Of a DNA stretch of 51,701 nt, positions 1 to 8,431 are shown piece by piece. The number at the start of each line of letters is the position of its first letter. Within the stretch, counting starts at the first letter, position 1. The DNA is from Zoogloea sp. (GTDB taxonomy: Bacteria > Pseudomonadota > Gammaproteobacteria > Burkholderiales > Rhodocyclaceae), in assembly GCF_028693495.1 (NCBI RefSeq), contig NZ_JAQUVG010000011.1:1-51701 (forward strand), in the 5' to 3' direction. Both the position numbers and the translations under genes were made by a program. The notes beneath the pieces were generated by a model. That model saw only the letters and a list, made by a program, of their open reading frames with translations, was not told the DNA's origin and ran no database searches.

Positions 1-330
1 CTCGACGCCGATGGATTCGAAATAGGCCGGAAGCACGTGGTCGGGAAAACCGGGCTGTTTCTGGTCTAGGTTCATCGCAACGATACGGAAATCGATCGGC
101 GCCCGCTCCCGCAGGGCCGTCAGGATGGAAAGGAGCGTGAAGGAGTCCTTGCCACCGGAGCAGCACACCATCACCACATCTCCCTCGGAGATCATGTTGT
201 AGTCACCGATAGCCTCCCCAACCTTGCGCTCAAGAAACTTCTTGAGTTTCAGGAAGGTGTTGGAATGACGGGACTCCTTCTCGGGAGGGAGGCCTGCCCC
301 GGCTGCGGAAGGGCGCACTGCTGTATCCAT
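1..330 (-). CDS. ttcA: tRNA 2-thiocytidine biosynthesis protein TtcA (5' part, truncated by window edge)
   Basis: TtcA thiolates C32 of certain tRNAs in the cytoplasm, using ATP and an Fe-S cluster. The 110 visible residues start at an ATG (328-330) and carry the N-terminal helix typical of the family ([16 protein letters not shown]), then MISEGD and the PP-loop SGGKDS preceded by VMVCC, which binds ATP. The next strand, ending in [11 protein letters not shown], also matches the family. The CxxC cluster motifs lie beyond the window edge. The gene is read away from the window; the SDR gene next to it is on the same strand upstream, with about 60 bases between them. Family assignment is firm; nothing can be said about the missing C-terminus. 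Confidence 0.92.
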   Translation of the reverse strand, partial: MDTAVRPSAAGAGLPPEKESRHSNTFLKLKKFLERKVGEAIGDYNMISEGDVVMVCCSGGKDSFTLLSILTALRERAPIDFRIVAMNLDQKQPGFPDHVLPAYFESIGVE

Positions 331-391
331 GATGATCCAATGGCAAAATTATAGTCCGCCCGAATAAACACACCGGCGGATGTTGAAGAAT

Positions 392-1141
392 TCAGAGATG
401 GGCGCTGCGCCCGCCGTCCACGGCAATGATCTGCCCGGTCACATAGGGCGCATCAAGAAGCAGGAAGCGCACAGTGCGGGCAATGTCGGCCGGTGAGCCG
501 ACCCGCCCGAGAAGCGTGTGAGCCACGATAGCGTCCCGCTCCTCCGGGGAAAACTGGCCATCATCCGGCCATTCAATGGCGCCAGGCGAGACACCATTCA
601 CCCGAACCTCCGGGGCCAGCTCCATTGCCAGGGCCCGGGTCAGCCCCAGCAGGCCCGCCTTGGCGGCACAGTACAGGGGGTAGCCTTTCAAGGGACGCTC
701 GGCGTGGATGTCCACGATATTGACGATCGCACCACGGCGGATCTTCAGGTGGGGCGCTACCGCCTGGGACAGGAAAAGGGGCGCCTTGAGGTTGGAGCCG
801 ATCAGATCAGTCCAGGCACCCTCGCCAATGTGCCCCAGGGCGGTCGGAAAGAAACTGGAGGCGTTGTTGACCAGCGCATCCAGGGCTCCAAAAGTCTCAA
901 GCACCTCGGCCACAAGACCGGGCAGGCAATCCGTGTCCAGTAAATCGGCCTGAAACACCTGGGCAGAACCGGGGCGCTGACGATTGAACGACTGCACGAG
1001 CGCATCAGCGTCCGCTCGCGAGTTGCGGCAGTGGATGGCCAGAAGGGCCCCTGCGCCATGAAGATGCCGGGCAATTTCGGCTCCGACCCGGCGCGCAGCG
1101 CCGGTGACGAGAACGACAGGTCCCTGAGAGGAGGTGTTCAT
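392..1141 (-). CDS. Short-chain dehydrogenase of the pteridine reductase type
   Basis: A 249-residue SDR that probably reduces a pterin or folate with NADPH, inferred from the family and from the neighbouring ttcA. The start chosen is MNTSS: the open frame extends 33 codons further upstream, but those residues are unlike SDRs and the glycine-rich motif TGAARRVG (arginine-rich, as in pteridine reductases) sits 15 residues after this start. NNAS, the YxxxK active site (YCAAK) and the PGAIEWPDD segment follow in normal order. The Arg-Arg in the nucleotide loop favours NADP(H). It could equally be a general SDR of unknown substrate; I would not force the name folM. The gene is divergent from the methyltransferase gene, with about 115 bases between the starts. 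Confidence 0.8.
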   Translation of the reverse strand: MNTSSQGPVVLVTGAARRVGAEIARHLHGAGALLAIHCRNSRADADALVQSFNRQRPGSAQVFQADLLDTDCLPGLVAEVLETFGALDALVNNASSFFPTALGHIGEGAWTDLIGSNLKAPLFLSQAVAPHLKIRRGAIVNIVDIHAERPLKGYPLYCAAKAGLLGLTRALAMELAPEVRVNGVSPGAIEWPDDGQFSPEERDAIVAHTLLGRVGSPADIARTVRFLLLDAPYVTGQIIAVDGGRSAHL

Positions 1142-1257
1142 GGAATGCCTGGAAGGGTTGGAGAAGCAGACCGTTATGATACGGCGCCATCCCCCTCGAC
1201 GGTGCACTGCAACGGAAAGGTAGAATGGGACCCTGACCACCCCGGCCCTTCTTCACC

Positions 1258-2430
1258 GTGTCTTCGCCTGCCATGAAACTGCCCCAGCCCTCGCCAGAAG
1301 CCCTCGACCAGAGCGCACGTCTCGTCGCGCGTCTGCGCAGCCTGATCGAAGCCGAAAATGGCTGGATCTCCTTCGCCACTTACATGGCTGAAGCCCTCTA
1401 CGCCCCCGGCCTGGGGTACTACAGCGGTGGAGCCCGCAAGTTCGGAGCGGGCGGCGACTTCATCACCGCACCGGAACTCACCCCCCTGTTCGGACAGGCC
1501 CTGGCCAGCCAGATGCAGCAGATCATGGGTCTGTCCGCGCCTCACATCCTCGAGGCCGGCGCTGGCACCGGACTGCTGGCAGCCGACCTGCTGCTGGAAC
1601 TAGAGCACCGCGACTGCCTGCCGGAGACTTACAGCATTCTGGAGGTCTCCGCCGAGCTCAAGGAACGCCAGTTCGACACCCTGGCCGAAAAAGCCCCCCA
1701 CCTGGCCCATCGGGTCCGCTGGCTGGACGGCATGCCGGAACACTTCTCGGGCGCACTGGTGGCCAACGAGGTGCTGGACGTGCTGCCCGTACACCTGATG
1801 GCCTGGCGTCCGGAAGGCCTCTTTGAACGGGGCGTGACCCTGGGTGAAGAGGGTTTTGTGTGGGCGGACCAGCCTGCCAGCGGCAGGGTAGCCGAAGCCG
1901 CCATGGCCCTGGGGATTCCCTTCCCCTCCGCTGGCGAATACGTCAGCGAACTCAACCTGGCCGGCCGGGCCTGGATTGCCGAATGGGCCGCCCGCATCGA
2001 CCGGGGCGCCATGCTGCTGGTGGACTACGGTTATCCCCGCGCCGAGTACTACCTGGGCAGCCGCAGTACCGGCACCCTGATGTGCTACTTCCGCCATCAT
2101 GCCCACGGCGACCCCTTCCTGTGGCCGGGGCTCAACGACATAACGGCCTTCGTGGACTTCACCGCCGCCGCCGAGGCCGGCTTCGAAGCGGGTCTGGACG
2201 TGCTCGGTTATACCAACCAGGCAAGCCTGCTGCTGAACTGCGGCGTGCTCGAGTGCCTAGCCCGCCGCGCCCCCGAAGACGGCGTGGACTACATCCGGGC
2301 CTCCAAGGCAGTCCAGCGACTGACGGGCCCCCACGAGATGGGCGAACTCTTCAAGGTCATCGCCCTCGGAAAGGGTATCTCCCAGCCGCTGGTGGGTTTC
2401 CTGCGGGGAGACCGGCTGCACACCCTCTAG
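1258..2430 (+). CDS. SAM-dependent methyltransferase, MidA/NDUFAF7 family (DUF185)
   Basis: A 390-residue class I methyltransferase of the family that in mitochondria methylates an arginine of complex I subunit NDUFS2; the bacterial target is not established. Diagnostic pieces are FGAGGDFITAPE near residue 65, the SAM-binding LEAGAGTGLLA near residue 100, NEVLDVLPVH near residue 170, and DYGYPR followed by GTLMCYFRHH, which are specific to this family. The longest frame begins at a GTG (1258); an internal ATG at 1273 (MKLPQPSPEA) is an equally possible start and I cannot decide between them. A strong hairpin follows at 2449-2481, between this gene and the convergent small gene. Confidence 0.88.
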   Translation: MSSPAMKLPQPSPEALDQSARLVARLRSLIEAENGWISFATYMAEALYAPGLGYYSGGARKFGAGGDFITAPELTPLFGQALASQMQQIMGLSAPHILEAGAGTGLLAADLLLELEHRDCLPETYSILEVSAELKERQFDTLAEKAPHLAHRVRWLDGMPEHFSGALVANEVLDVLPVHLMAWRPEGLFERGVTLGEEGFVWADQPASGRVAEAAMALGIPFPSAGEYVSELNLAGRAWIAEWAARIDRGAMLLVDYGYPRAEYYLGSRSTGTLMCYFRHHAHGDPFLWPGLNDITAFVDFTAAAEAGFEAGLDVLGYTNQASLLLNCGVLECLARRAPEDGVDYIRASKAVQRLTGPHEMGELFKVIALGKGISQPLVGFLRGDRLHTL

Positions 2431-2448
2431 CACCTGGGGCATGACACA

Positions 2449-2481
2449 GAGGGCCTGCCAGCGCTTGGCCGGCAGGCCCTC
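2449..2481. terminator. Bidirectional hairpin terminator candidate
   Basis: A perfect 11-bp inverted repeat (GAGGGCCTGCC, 11-base loop) lies between two convergent genes, 18 bases after the methyltransferase stop and 29 bases after the end of the 72-residue gene. There is no T-run on either side, so termination is inferred from position and stem strength. Confidence 0.55.
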
Positions 2482-2510
2482 CGTCACATCGCCGAGAGGT
2501 CCGCAGACCT

Positions 2511-2729
2511 CTACTCCTGATACAGGTAAACCGCGTTCAGGAAGGCATCTGCATCGGTTGGCACAAAATGCTTCCCGTGACTGGACACAGGAATTTCCTG
2601 GAGACCCAGGGCCAGCTCGGGGGGCAGGAGATTGGCGTTGAGGACTTCGTCCCCATAGGCGGCAACCTCGTCGGTCACCGGCTCGCCATAGCTGCGGGCA
2701 CTGCTTTCCATATCCATGAAGATCACCAT
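2511..2729 (-). CDS. Hypothetical protein, 72 residues
   Basis: I do not recognise this protein. The open frame continues upstream to 2864, but the start at 2729 is preferred because a GGAGG sits six bases before its ATG, whereas the upstream part is arginine-rich and looks non-coding. The product begins MVIFMDMESS, is acidic, has no signal peptide, cysteine or membrane segment, and ends LNAVYLYQE. The composition fits a small folded cytosolic protein. It is transcribed alone, convergent with the methyltransferase gene and downstream of the alpha/beta hydrolase on the same strand with about 195 bases between. Coding status rests on the ribosome binding site and sensible composition only. Confidence 0.6.
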   Translation of the reverse strand: MVIFMDMESSARSYGEPVTDEVAAYGDEVLNANLLPPELALGLQEIPVSSHGKHFVPTDADAFLNAVYLYQE

Positions 2730-2924
2730 TTCGGCCTCCGTCGTGGGGCGGGAAAAAGCTTCCCTTGTTTTTCTTAACGACTGCAGCCTCCGGAAGTTGA
2801 GGGGAAGGCCGGCGGAGTATTCCGGTCGTGCTGCCACACAGCGCCGGTCACGCAGCTCCAGCATGCCCCCTCAGAACGCCCAGTGCAGTGAAGGAATGCA
2901 CAGGCGGCAGCGTTTGGGAGCGTT

Positions 2925-3728
2925 CTAAAGTCCTTCGAGCTTCAGCCATGCCCGGATCGGGTCGGCCGCCCTGCGCCACTGGGACTCCATCATCATTCCG
3001 TGGCCAAGGCCAGGCAGGATCAGGGCCTCCGTATCGTAACGGCGGGCCGTCATGCGGACCTGATCCGGCGGGATCAACACATCATGCTCGGCCCCGAGCA
3101 CCAGCATCGGCGGCACCTTCATCCGCGACAGGGAGGGCAGGTCAAACAGGGACATGTCCCAGATCGCCCGGTGGGATTCAGGCTGGCAGAGGTGGTAATA
3201 ACGCTGCAGGCGCTCCATCTCGATCACTTCGTGGAACAGGGCCTGACGCAGCGTCTCCATGTGAGGCTGCCCTCCGCCCATCAGGCGGTTCAGATCCCCG
3301 AGCAGATTGGGCCGGGAAAAAGCCAGCCCGAAGGCCGAGCCAAGCAGCCCCTGGGGTGGCACCGACGCCATCAGGACAGCACCGGGCGCTCCGTGCCGCT
3401 CCAGATATTTCTGGACCACCATCCCCCCCATGGAATGACCGATCAGCACGGGAGCCACAGGCAGACTGGCCACCACCTCGGCCACGTCGTTCACGTAATC
3501 GGCAATCGAGAAGCTGTCCAGATAAGCGCCTCCGCGACTCTTGCCATGACCCGAGAGGGAGACGGCGTAGGCGTGATAACCCTGCTCGGCGAACCAGGAA
3601 AGGAAGTACTCGTCCCAGCACCAGGCACCGGTGTACGCCCCATGAACAAAAAGGAGCGGGGTCGCCTGGGCCGCTCCCTCGGGGGAACGATGAATCACTT
3701 CGAGCTTGCCGAGACGGGTGCGGTTCAT
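2925..3728 (-). CDS. Alpha/beta hydrolase
   Basis: A 267-residue serine hydrolase of the alpha/beta fold; the substrate is unknown. The nucleophile elbow is GHSMGG, preceded by the oxyanion-side HG motif (FVHGAYTGAWCW) near residue 30. The acid is in LGAEHDVLIP and the catalytic histidine in PGLGHGMM, so the triad is complete. The start at 3728 (MNRTRLG) is chosen because it has a GGGAG upstream and because the 107 extra residues of the longer frame have no family likeness. No signal peptide is present, so it should be cytoplasmic. It is divergent from the DUF2905 gene (about 190 bases between starts). Confidence 0.88.
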   Translation of the reverse strand: MNRTRLGKLEVIHRSPEGAAQATPLLFVHGAYTGAWCWDEYFLSWFAEQGYHAYAVSLSGHGKSRGGAYLDSFSIADYVNDVAEVVASLPVAPVLIGHSMGGMVVQKYLERHGAPGAVLMASVPPQGLLGSAFGLAFSRPNLLGDLNRLMGGGQPHMETLRQALFHEVIEMERLQRYYHLCQPESHRAIWDMSLFDLPSLSRMKVPPMLVLGAEHDVLIPPDQVRMTARRYDTEALILPGLGHGMMMESQWRRAADPIRAWLKLEGL

Positions 3729-3917
3729 CGGGAGGCTCCCGCTGCGGTGGACAACCGGCGCGGGCTGACGGACTTGGAAATCATGGGCGGTTATGGGACG
3801 GGATTTTTGTTGTGGAAAGGAACTTAACCCAGGTGCAGGCGGGAAGAAAGCAGAAAAACTGCAAATGCGCCGGTTTTCGCGGTTAAATCGGTATTTGGAT
3901 CCTATCGGTACCTTGCA

Positions 3918-4115
3918 ATGCTCAAGTGGTTGCTGGCCATCGTGGTACTGGCGATGATTTCCGGGCTGGGCTCCAGCCTGTCCCCCCGGCGCTGGCGTAT
4001 CGGATACCTGCCCGGCGACCTGCATTTTCACGTGTTCAGGCGCCACATTCACATTCCCCTCACCAGCACCTTGCTGATGTCGCTGGCCGTCTGGCTGATC
4101 GTCCGGAGCTTCTAA
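3918..4115 (+). CDS. DUF2905 family small membrane protein
   Basis: A 65-residue protein with two hydrophobic segments, residues 3-21 (LKWLLAIVVLAMISGLG) and 48-62 (LLMSLAVWLIV), around a polar loop containing RIGYLPGDLHFHV, the conserved core of DUF2905. Function is unknown in any organism I know of. The length is normal for the family. Its TAA stop (4113-4115) overlaps the TAG stop of pbpC on the other strand (4112-4114), so the two genes share their last bases. Confidence 0.85.
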   Translation: MLKWLLAIVVLAMISGLGSSLSPRRWRIGYLPGDLHFHVFRRHIHIPLTSTLLMSLAVWLIVRSF

Positions 4116-6124
4116 TTCAGGGGTGCCCGCACCGCAAACACCACGCTGTCGAGCACCCGTCCCTCGCTGGACATCAGCTCCAGCACATGGCGACCCGCTT
4201 CAGGCCGCCACCGGACCCGCAGCACCCCGCCATTGCCCGTCGTCCCCGGCAGGCGCTCGCCGTTGAGCCGCCACCAGGCACCGGCAGGGACGTGGGCAGC
4301 CTCCAGGGCAATCCGGAACTCCGGATCAACGGCCAGAGGCATCCCATCCACCAGCATGCCATTGGCAGGTACCTGAATGCGCGGCAAGGTCCGGGGAGGG
4401 CTCACCCGGTCCACTTCACTGCCCCTGATGAACCATTCCCGACGGGCACTCTCAAGGGGAGGCTCAAAGACAATCAGCGACGACACCACCCCGGGGGGGG
4501 GTGCGGGACGCTGGAGCGGCAGGTCGCGGTGAGCCTGGTGCAGCAACTCTTGCCAAAACTGCAGAGCCGACGCAGCCCCTCCCTTCGGAGCGGCCATCCA
4601 GAGCACCACCGTGAAGCGCTCGGTGGCACCAGCGATCAGGCTGTCCCGCCCCTCGCCGGCCTGCTGGCGCAGGAGCCAGGGCTGCACTCCGCCTTCCCCA
4701 TCCGACGGGCTCAGCATGTCGCCGGTGATGAAGGCCGCCTCCGGGCGCAGCAGGCGCCTCGAAGTACGCTCGGGGCCTGGCAGCACCCGTGCCGGTTGCC
4801 ACTGGCCGCTGCTGGCCAGGCTGCGGTAAAGACTGGCCAGGGGCAACAGGGCCACCTCGGAAGCCACCGTGCGGGCCAACTCCGGATCCACCTGGCGCAG
4901 ACGCTCGGCCCAGCCCTCCCCCACCATGCGGTAGACCGCCAGGGTCGGTTCAGCCATGCCCTCGGCCAGAGCCCGTCGGGCACTGACCCACAGCCGGTCC
5001 TCCGGAGCGGTGGGCGCATGATTGGCGAGGGATTCCTCCAGCAGCGTGGCGGCGGTCAGCAGACGCCTCTCGAGGGCCAGTCCGAATACGAAGGGTGTCA
5101 GGAGCCCCCTCGACGGCCGGGGCTGGGCTGCCAGATCGGGGCGCAGACGATCTGCGCCACCGAAATAGGCCACCACCTCCCCCGTATGGTTGTCGAGCAC
5201 CACGGCGGCCCCATCGGGCGTCCCGGATCGCCTCAGGCTGCTCACCAGGCTGCGCTGAAGCTCTGGGTCGAGCGTCGTCAGCAAGCGCTCCCCGGGATGC
5301 CCCAGCAACTGTCTGGCCAGATGAGGCGCCCAGTCCCAGCGCGGCCCCAGATGCTGCCGGTCGAGAGTGGCCTGGGCCAGGCGCTGGGCCTGCGCGCAGG
5401 CCCCCGGGGCTCCGATGCGTCCGGCCAGCACGCAGGCCCGGTGGGCCACAACGTCGGACCGGGCATTCGGACCGCGTAGCAGCACCGCCAGCACAAGGGC
5501 TTCGGGCCGGCCCAGCTCAGCCGGGGTTTTACCGAAAAAAGCCCGGGAAGCCGCATGAACGCCCTGCAGGTCCCCCCGGAAGGGCGCCAGGTTGAGGTAA
5601 GCCTCCAGGATCTGCTCCTTGGTCCAGCGGGCCTCCAAGGCCTGGGCGGCGAGTGCCTGATCCCACTTCTGGCCGATGGAGCGCCGCGGCGCTCCATCCC
5701 GGCCCAGGGCGAGCTCCGGATCCAGCAGTCCGGCCAGCTGCATCGACAAGGTGGAGGCGCCACGTTTTCGGTCGTACCACAGGTTGTGCCACAGGGCGGC
5801 GACAAAGGCCCGCCAATCCACGCCGGAGTGCTCGTAGAAGCGTTTGTCCTCGGCTGCCAGCAGCGCCTCCTTGAGGGCTGGAGACAGGCTCTGGAGGGCA
5901 ACCCATTCCAGGCGCCGGACCCGAAGGTTCAAGCGCAGCTCCGACAGGGGAGAGCCATCCCGGCCCAGCAGCACCGCAGAAGACGGAGGGGTACCAGCCT
6001 TGACCTCAGCAAAGGCGGGAATGGGCTGGACCGCCCAGGCTCCCGAGGTGAGACACCCCAGCATCACCAGGGGCAGTAGCCTCAGCCAGGGGAGCAGACG
6101 GTGAACGGAATACGTCGCGGACAT
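4112..6124 (-). CDS. pbpC: Penicillin-binding protein 1C-like glycosyltransferase with a catalytically stripped transpeptidase domain
   Basis: A 670-residue class A PBP of the PbpC type, anchored by a segment at about residues 11-31 and acting in the periplasm on lipid II. The GT51 glycosyltransferase domain looks intact: EDKRFYEHSGVD (Glu92), GASTLSMQLA, and YLNLAPFRGDLQGVHAAS. The transpeptidase domain can be aligned throughout, but the SxxK motif before PF is GLLT (residues 340-343), the SxN position is GMA (389-391), and the KTG segment is replaced by a shortened AGEG stretch. A BiPBP_C-like domain ends the protein. It is about 100 residues shorter than E. coli PbpC. So polymerase activity is likely and cross-linking or penicillin binding is not. 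The start at 6124 gives a normal N-terminus; it lies 46 bases after cca in the slt-cca-pbpC run. Confidence 0.87.
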   Translation of the reverse strand: MSATYSVHRLLPWLRLLPLVMLGCLTSGAWAVQPIPAFAEVKAGTPPSSAVLLGRDGSPLSELRLNLRVRRLEWVALQSLSPALKEALLAAEDKRFYEHSGVDWRAFVAALWHNLWYDRKRGASTLSMQLAGLLDPELALGRDGAPRRSIGQKWDQALAAQALEARWTKEQILEAYLNLAPFRGDLQGVHAASRAFFGKTPAELGRPEALVLAVLLRGPNARSDVVAHRACVLAGRIGAPGACAQAQRLAQATLDRQHLGPRWDWAPHLARQLLGHPGERLLTTLDPELQRSLVSSLRRSGTPDGAAVVLDNHTGEVVAYFGGADRLRPDLAAQPRPSRGLLTPFVFGLALERRLLTAATLLEESLANHAPTAPEDRLWVSARRALAEGMAEPTLAVYRMVGEGWAERLRQVDPELARTVASEVALLPLASLYRSLASSGQWQPARVLPGPERTSRRLLRPEAAFITGDMLSPSDGEGGVQPWLLRQQAGEGRDSLIAGATERFTVVLWMAAPKGGAASALQFWQELLHQAHRDLPLQRPAPPPGVVSSLIVFEPPLESARREWFIRGSEVDRVSPPRTLPRIQVPANGMLVDGMPLAVDPEFRIALEAAHVPAGAWWRLNGERLPGTTGNGGVLRVRWRPEAGRHVLELMSSEGRVLDSVVFAVRAPLN

Positions 6125-6170
6125 GGGAGACAGCAATTTTATGCCGCCGTCCAGAAGACGCAACGAAAGA

Positions 6171-7409
6171 TTAATCGTGGCGCCCCCCGGCGGCATCCAC
6201 CTGACCGAGGGCACGCACAGCCCTGACCCGGGCCCCATGGACCTCGGCGGGAATCCGTGATTTGTCCGTCAGTCCCCGGGCAATCGCGCCGGCATCCACC
6301 CCCCGCATGGCCGCCAGGGCCGCCAGCAACCGGGCCTGCTGGGGATAGGGGCAGGTCTCGTCGCCGCTCCGCCCCCGGTAGGCGGCGGCACAGGCTGCCA
6401 GCATCTGCTGGAAGCGCTCCGGCCGGCGCAGGCCGTCACACCGTTCAATCAGGCCAACCGTGGTTTCCGGCCGCAACTGCAGGGCCTGATGGACGATGCC
6501 ATGTTCCCGGGCAGTCATCAGGGCCAGATCACGACACTCCGCCGGACACTTGAGACGCTCGCAGACCTGCCGGGCCAGTCGCTCACTGGCCACCTCATGA
6601 CCGTCGTGGTGGGGTAGCACGTGCTCAGGCGTCACTCCTTTGCCCAGATCGTGAAGCAGGCAGGCAAAGCGCACCGGGAGAGATTCGCCACGGGTCGCCG
6701 CCTGATCGAGCACCCGCAGCAGATGGGTGCCGCACTCCCCCTCCGGGTGGTACTGCAGGGGCTGGGGCACCCCGAACAGCCGGTCCAGTTCGGGCAGCAG
6801 GCGGCCCAGGGCACCACACTCCCGCAATACCTGGATCATCCTGGAGGGACGAGCCTCCATCAGCCCCTTGGCGAGCTCCTGCCAGACCCGCTCGGGCACC
6901 AGGGCATCCACTTCACCCTGGGCCACCATCCCGCGCATCAGCGCGAGGGTTTCCGGTGCCACCGAAAAATCGCTAAAACGGGCCGCAAAACGGGCTAGCC
7001 GGAGAATGCGTACCGGATCCTCGGCAAAGGCCGGGCTCACATGACGGAAGATCCGGGCAGTCAGGTCGGCCTGGCCACCGTGGGGGTCCACCAGCACGCC
7101 CTCCTCGTCACGGGCCATCGCGTTGATGGTCAGGTCACGGCGGATGAGGTCCTCCTCCAGACTGACCGCCGGATCGGTATGAAAAACGAAGCCCGCATAG
7201 CCCGGTGCCGTCTTGCGCTCGGTCCGGGCCAAGGCGTATTCCTCCTGGGTCCGGGGATGCAGGAACACCGGAAAATCCTTGCCCACCGGCCGGTAGCCCC
7301 GGGCGACCAGCGCCTCTGGGGTCGCGCCGACGACAACCCAGTCCCGATCCTTCACCGGCAGGCCCAGAAGTTCATCCCGGATGGCACCCCCGACACAGTA
7401 GATCCTCAT
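6171..7409 (-). CDS. cca: Multifunctional CCA tRNA nucleotidyltransferase
   Basis: This class II enzyme adds or repairs the CCA end of tRNAs. The 412-residue length equals that of E. coli Cca. The N-terminal GGAIRDELLG and the DRDWVVVG motif form the nucleotidyltransferase site, and RRDLTINAMA follows near residue 110. After residue 225 comes an HD domain (LLHDLGKG, HHDGHEV), which in this group has phosphatase and phosphodiesterase activities. The ATG overlaps the stop of the upstream NAD-binding protein gene by four bases, so translation is probably coupled. The gene is fourth from the promoter end of no known pathway cluster, but the neighbours slt and pbpC both act on peptidoglycan. Confidence 0.95.
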   Translation of the reverse strand: MRIYCVGGAIRDELLGLPVKDRDWVVVGATPEALVARGYRPVGKDFPVFLHPRTQEEYALARTERKTAPGYAGFVFHTDPAVSLEEDLIRRDLTINAMARDEEGVLVDPHGGQADLTARIFRHVSPAFAEDPVRILRLARFAARFSDFSVAPETLALMRGMVAQGEVDALVPERVWQELAKGLMEARPSRMIQVLRECGALGRLLPELDRLFGVPQPLQYHPEGECGTHLLRVLDQAATRGESLPVRFACLLHDLGKGVTPEHVLPHHDGHEVASERLARQVCERLKCPAECRDLALMTAREHGIVHQALQLRPETTVGLIERCDGLRRPERFQQMLAACAAAYRGRSGDETCPYPQQARLLAALAAMRGVDAGAIARGLTDKSRIPAEVHGARVRAVRALGQVDAAGGRHD

Positions 7410-8362
7410 GGCCGGTGGAGCTGATAGCCGGCAAAACGGCAGCGCTTGTTGGCCTTGCCCAGATAGGTGGGAGCGATGGTTTCGAGGGGAGTCGGCGTCC
7501 TGCCCCAGGGCTGGGCGGGGCCGCTGGCCACGTTGTCGGCACGCATCGAGCGTACATTGTCCCGGCTCATCAGCGTGACCGGCAGCATTTCCAGGAAGCC
7601 CGCCTGCAGCATGGCCAGGCCTTCGGGGAGAGGCAGCACGGGACGACGGCAGCCCGTCAGGTCTCCCACATACTCCACCAGCTCCTGCAGGGTGTACTGG
7701 CGGGGACCTGCCATTTCGTAAATCTGGCCGACCGCATCCTCACGCTGCAGGGACTCGGCCACCACATCGGCCACATCCTCCACGTAGACCGGCTGAAAAC
7801 GGGCCTTCGCTCCGCCCAGGGGCAACAGAGGAAAGCGCCTGACCAGGCTGGCAAAGAGGTTGAGGAAGCTGTCACCAGGCCCGAAGATCACCGAGGGACG
7901 CAGGATCGTCCAGGCCATCTCCGGCCCGCTGGCTCGAATGACGGCTTCGCCAGCGGCCTTGGAGCGCTGGTATTCGGAGGGACCATCAGGCCCGGCACCA
8001 AGGGCGCTCACGTGGACGATGCGCTGGACCCCGGCCTGGTGAGCCGCCGCAACGATGCGGGTGGGCAGCTCCACATGGGCCCTGGCAAAGTCGGAACCGT
8101 AAGGCGCGCCGGAACGGGAGTGCAGGACGCCCACCAGGCTCACCACCGCATCCACCCCCACCATCAGGCGAGCAAGGGTCGCGGGATCAAACACATCCGC
8201 CTCGACGACGTCGGCCGTCGGCAGGGGCAGCAGGTGACGGGCCCGGACACGCCGACGGGTCGGGATGAGCAGCTCGATGCCTTCCCGGGCCAGCCGGCTG
8301 GCAATGGCAGAACCGACAAAACCGCTGCCACCGATGAGCAGCACCTTACGAATGGAATTCAT
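7406..8362 (-). CDS. NAD(P)-binding protein, complex I NDUFA9-like (atypical SDR)
   Basis: A 318-residue atypical SDR. It begins KVLLIGGSGFVGSAIASRL, a classic nucleotide-binding loop, and continues with VEADVFDP, LVGVLHSR, HVSALGAG, YQRSK and LRPSVIFGPGD, the order seen in NDUFA9-like proteins found widely in proteobacteria. The YxxxK motif is present as YQRSK, but NDUFA9 relatives generally act as structural or regulatory NADPH binders, so enzyme activity is uncertain. The gene overlaps cca by four bases and follows slt by about 70 bases. A quinone or nucleotide-sugar role cannot be excluded. Confidence 0.85.
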   Translation of the reverse strand: MNSIRKVLLIGGSGFVGSAIASRLAREGIELLIPTRRRVRARHLLPLPTADVVEADVFDPATLARLMVGVDAVVSLVGVLHSRSGAPYGSDFARAHVELPTRIVAAAHQAGVQRIVHVSALGAGPDGPSEYQRSKAAGEAVIRASGPEMAWTILRPSVIFGPGDSFLNLFASLVRRFPLLPLGGAKARFQPVYVEDVADVVAESLQREDAVGQIYEMAGPRQYTLQELVEYVGDLTGCRRPVLPLPEGLAMLQAGFLEMLPVTLMSRDNVRSMRADNVASGPAQPWGRTPTPLETIAPTYLGKANKRCRFAGYQLHRP

Positions 8363-8431
8363 GACGTTCTCCTCGAGGTTTTCCTGGGCGTTCGGAGTCC
8401 AGGAACAACAAAGAATTCCCGTTGGCGCTCC

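Noticed and set aside
6022-6124. Lipobox-like VMLGC in PbpC
   Set aside because: The residues before the cysteine do not fit the consensus and class A PBPs keep an uncleaved anchor.
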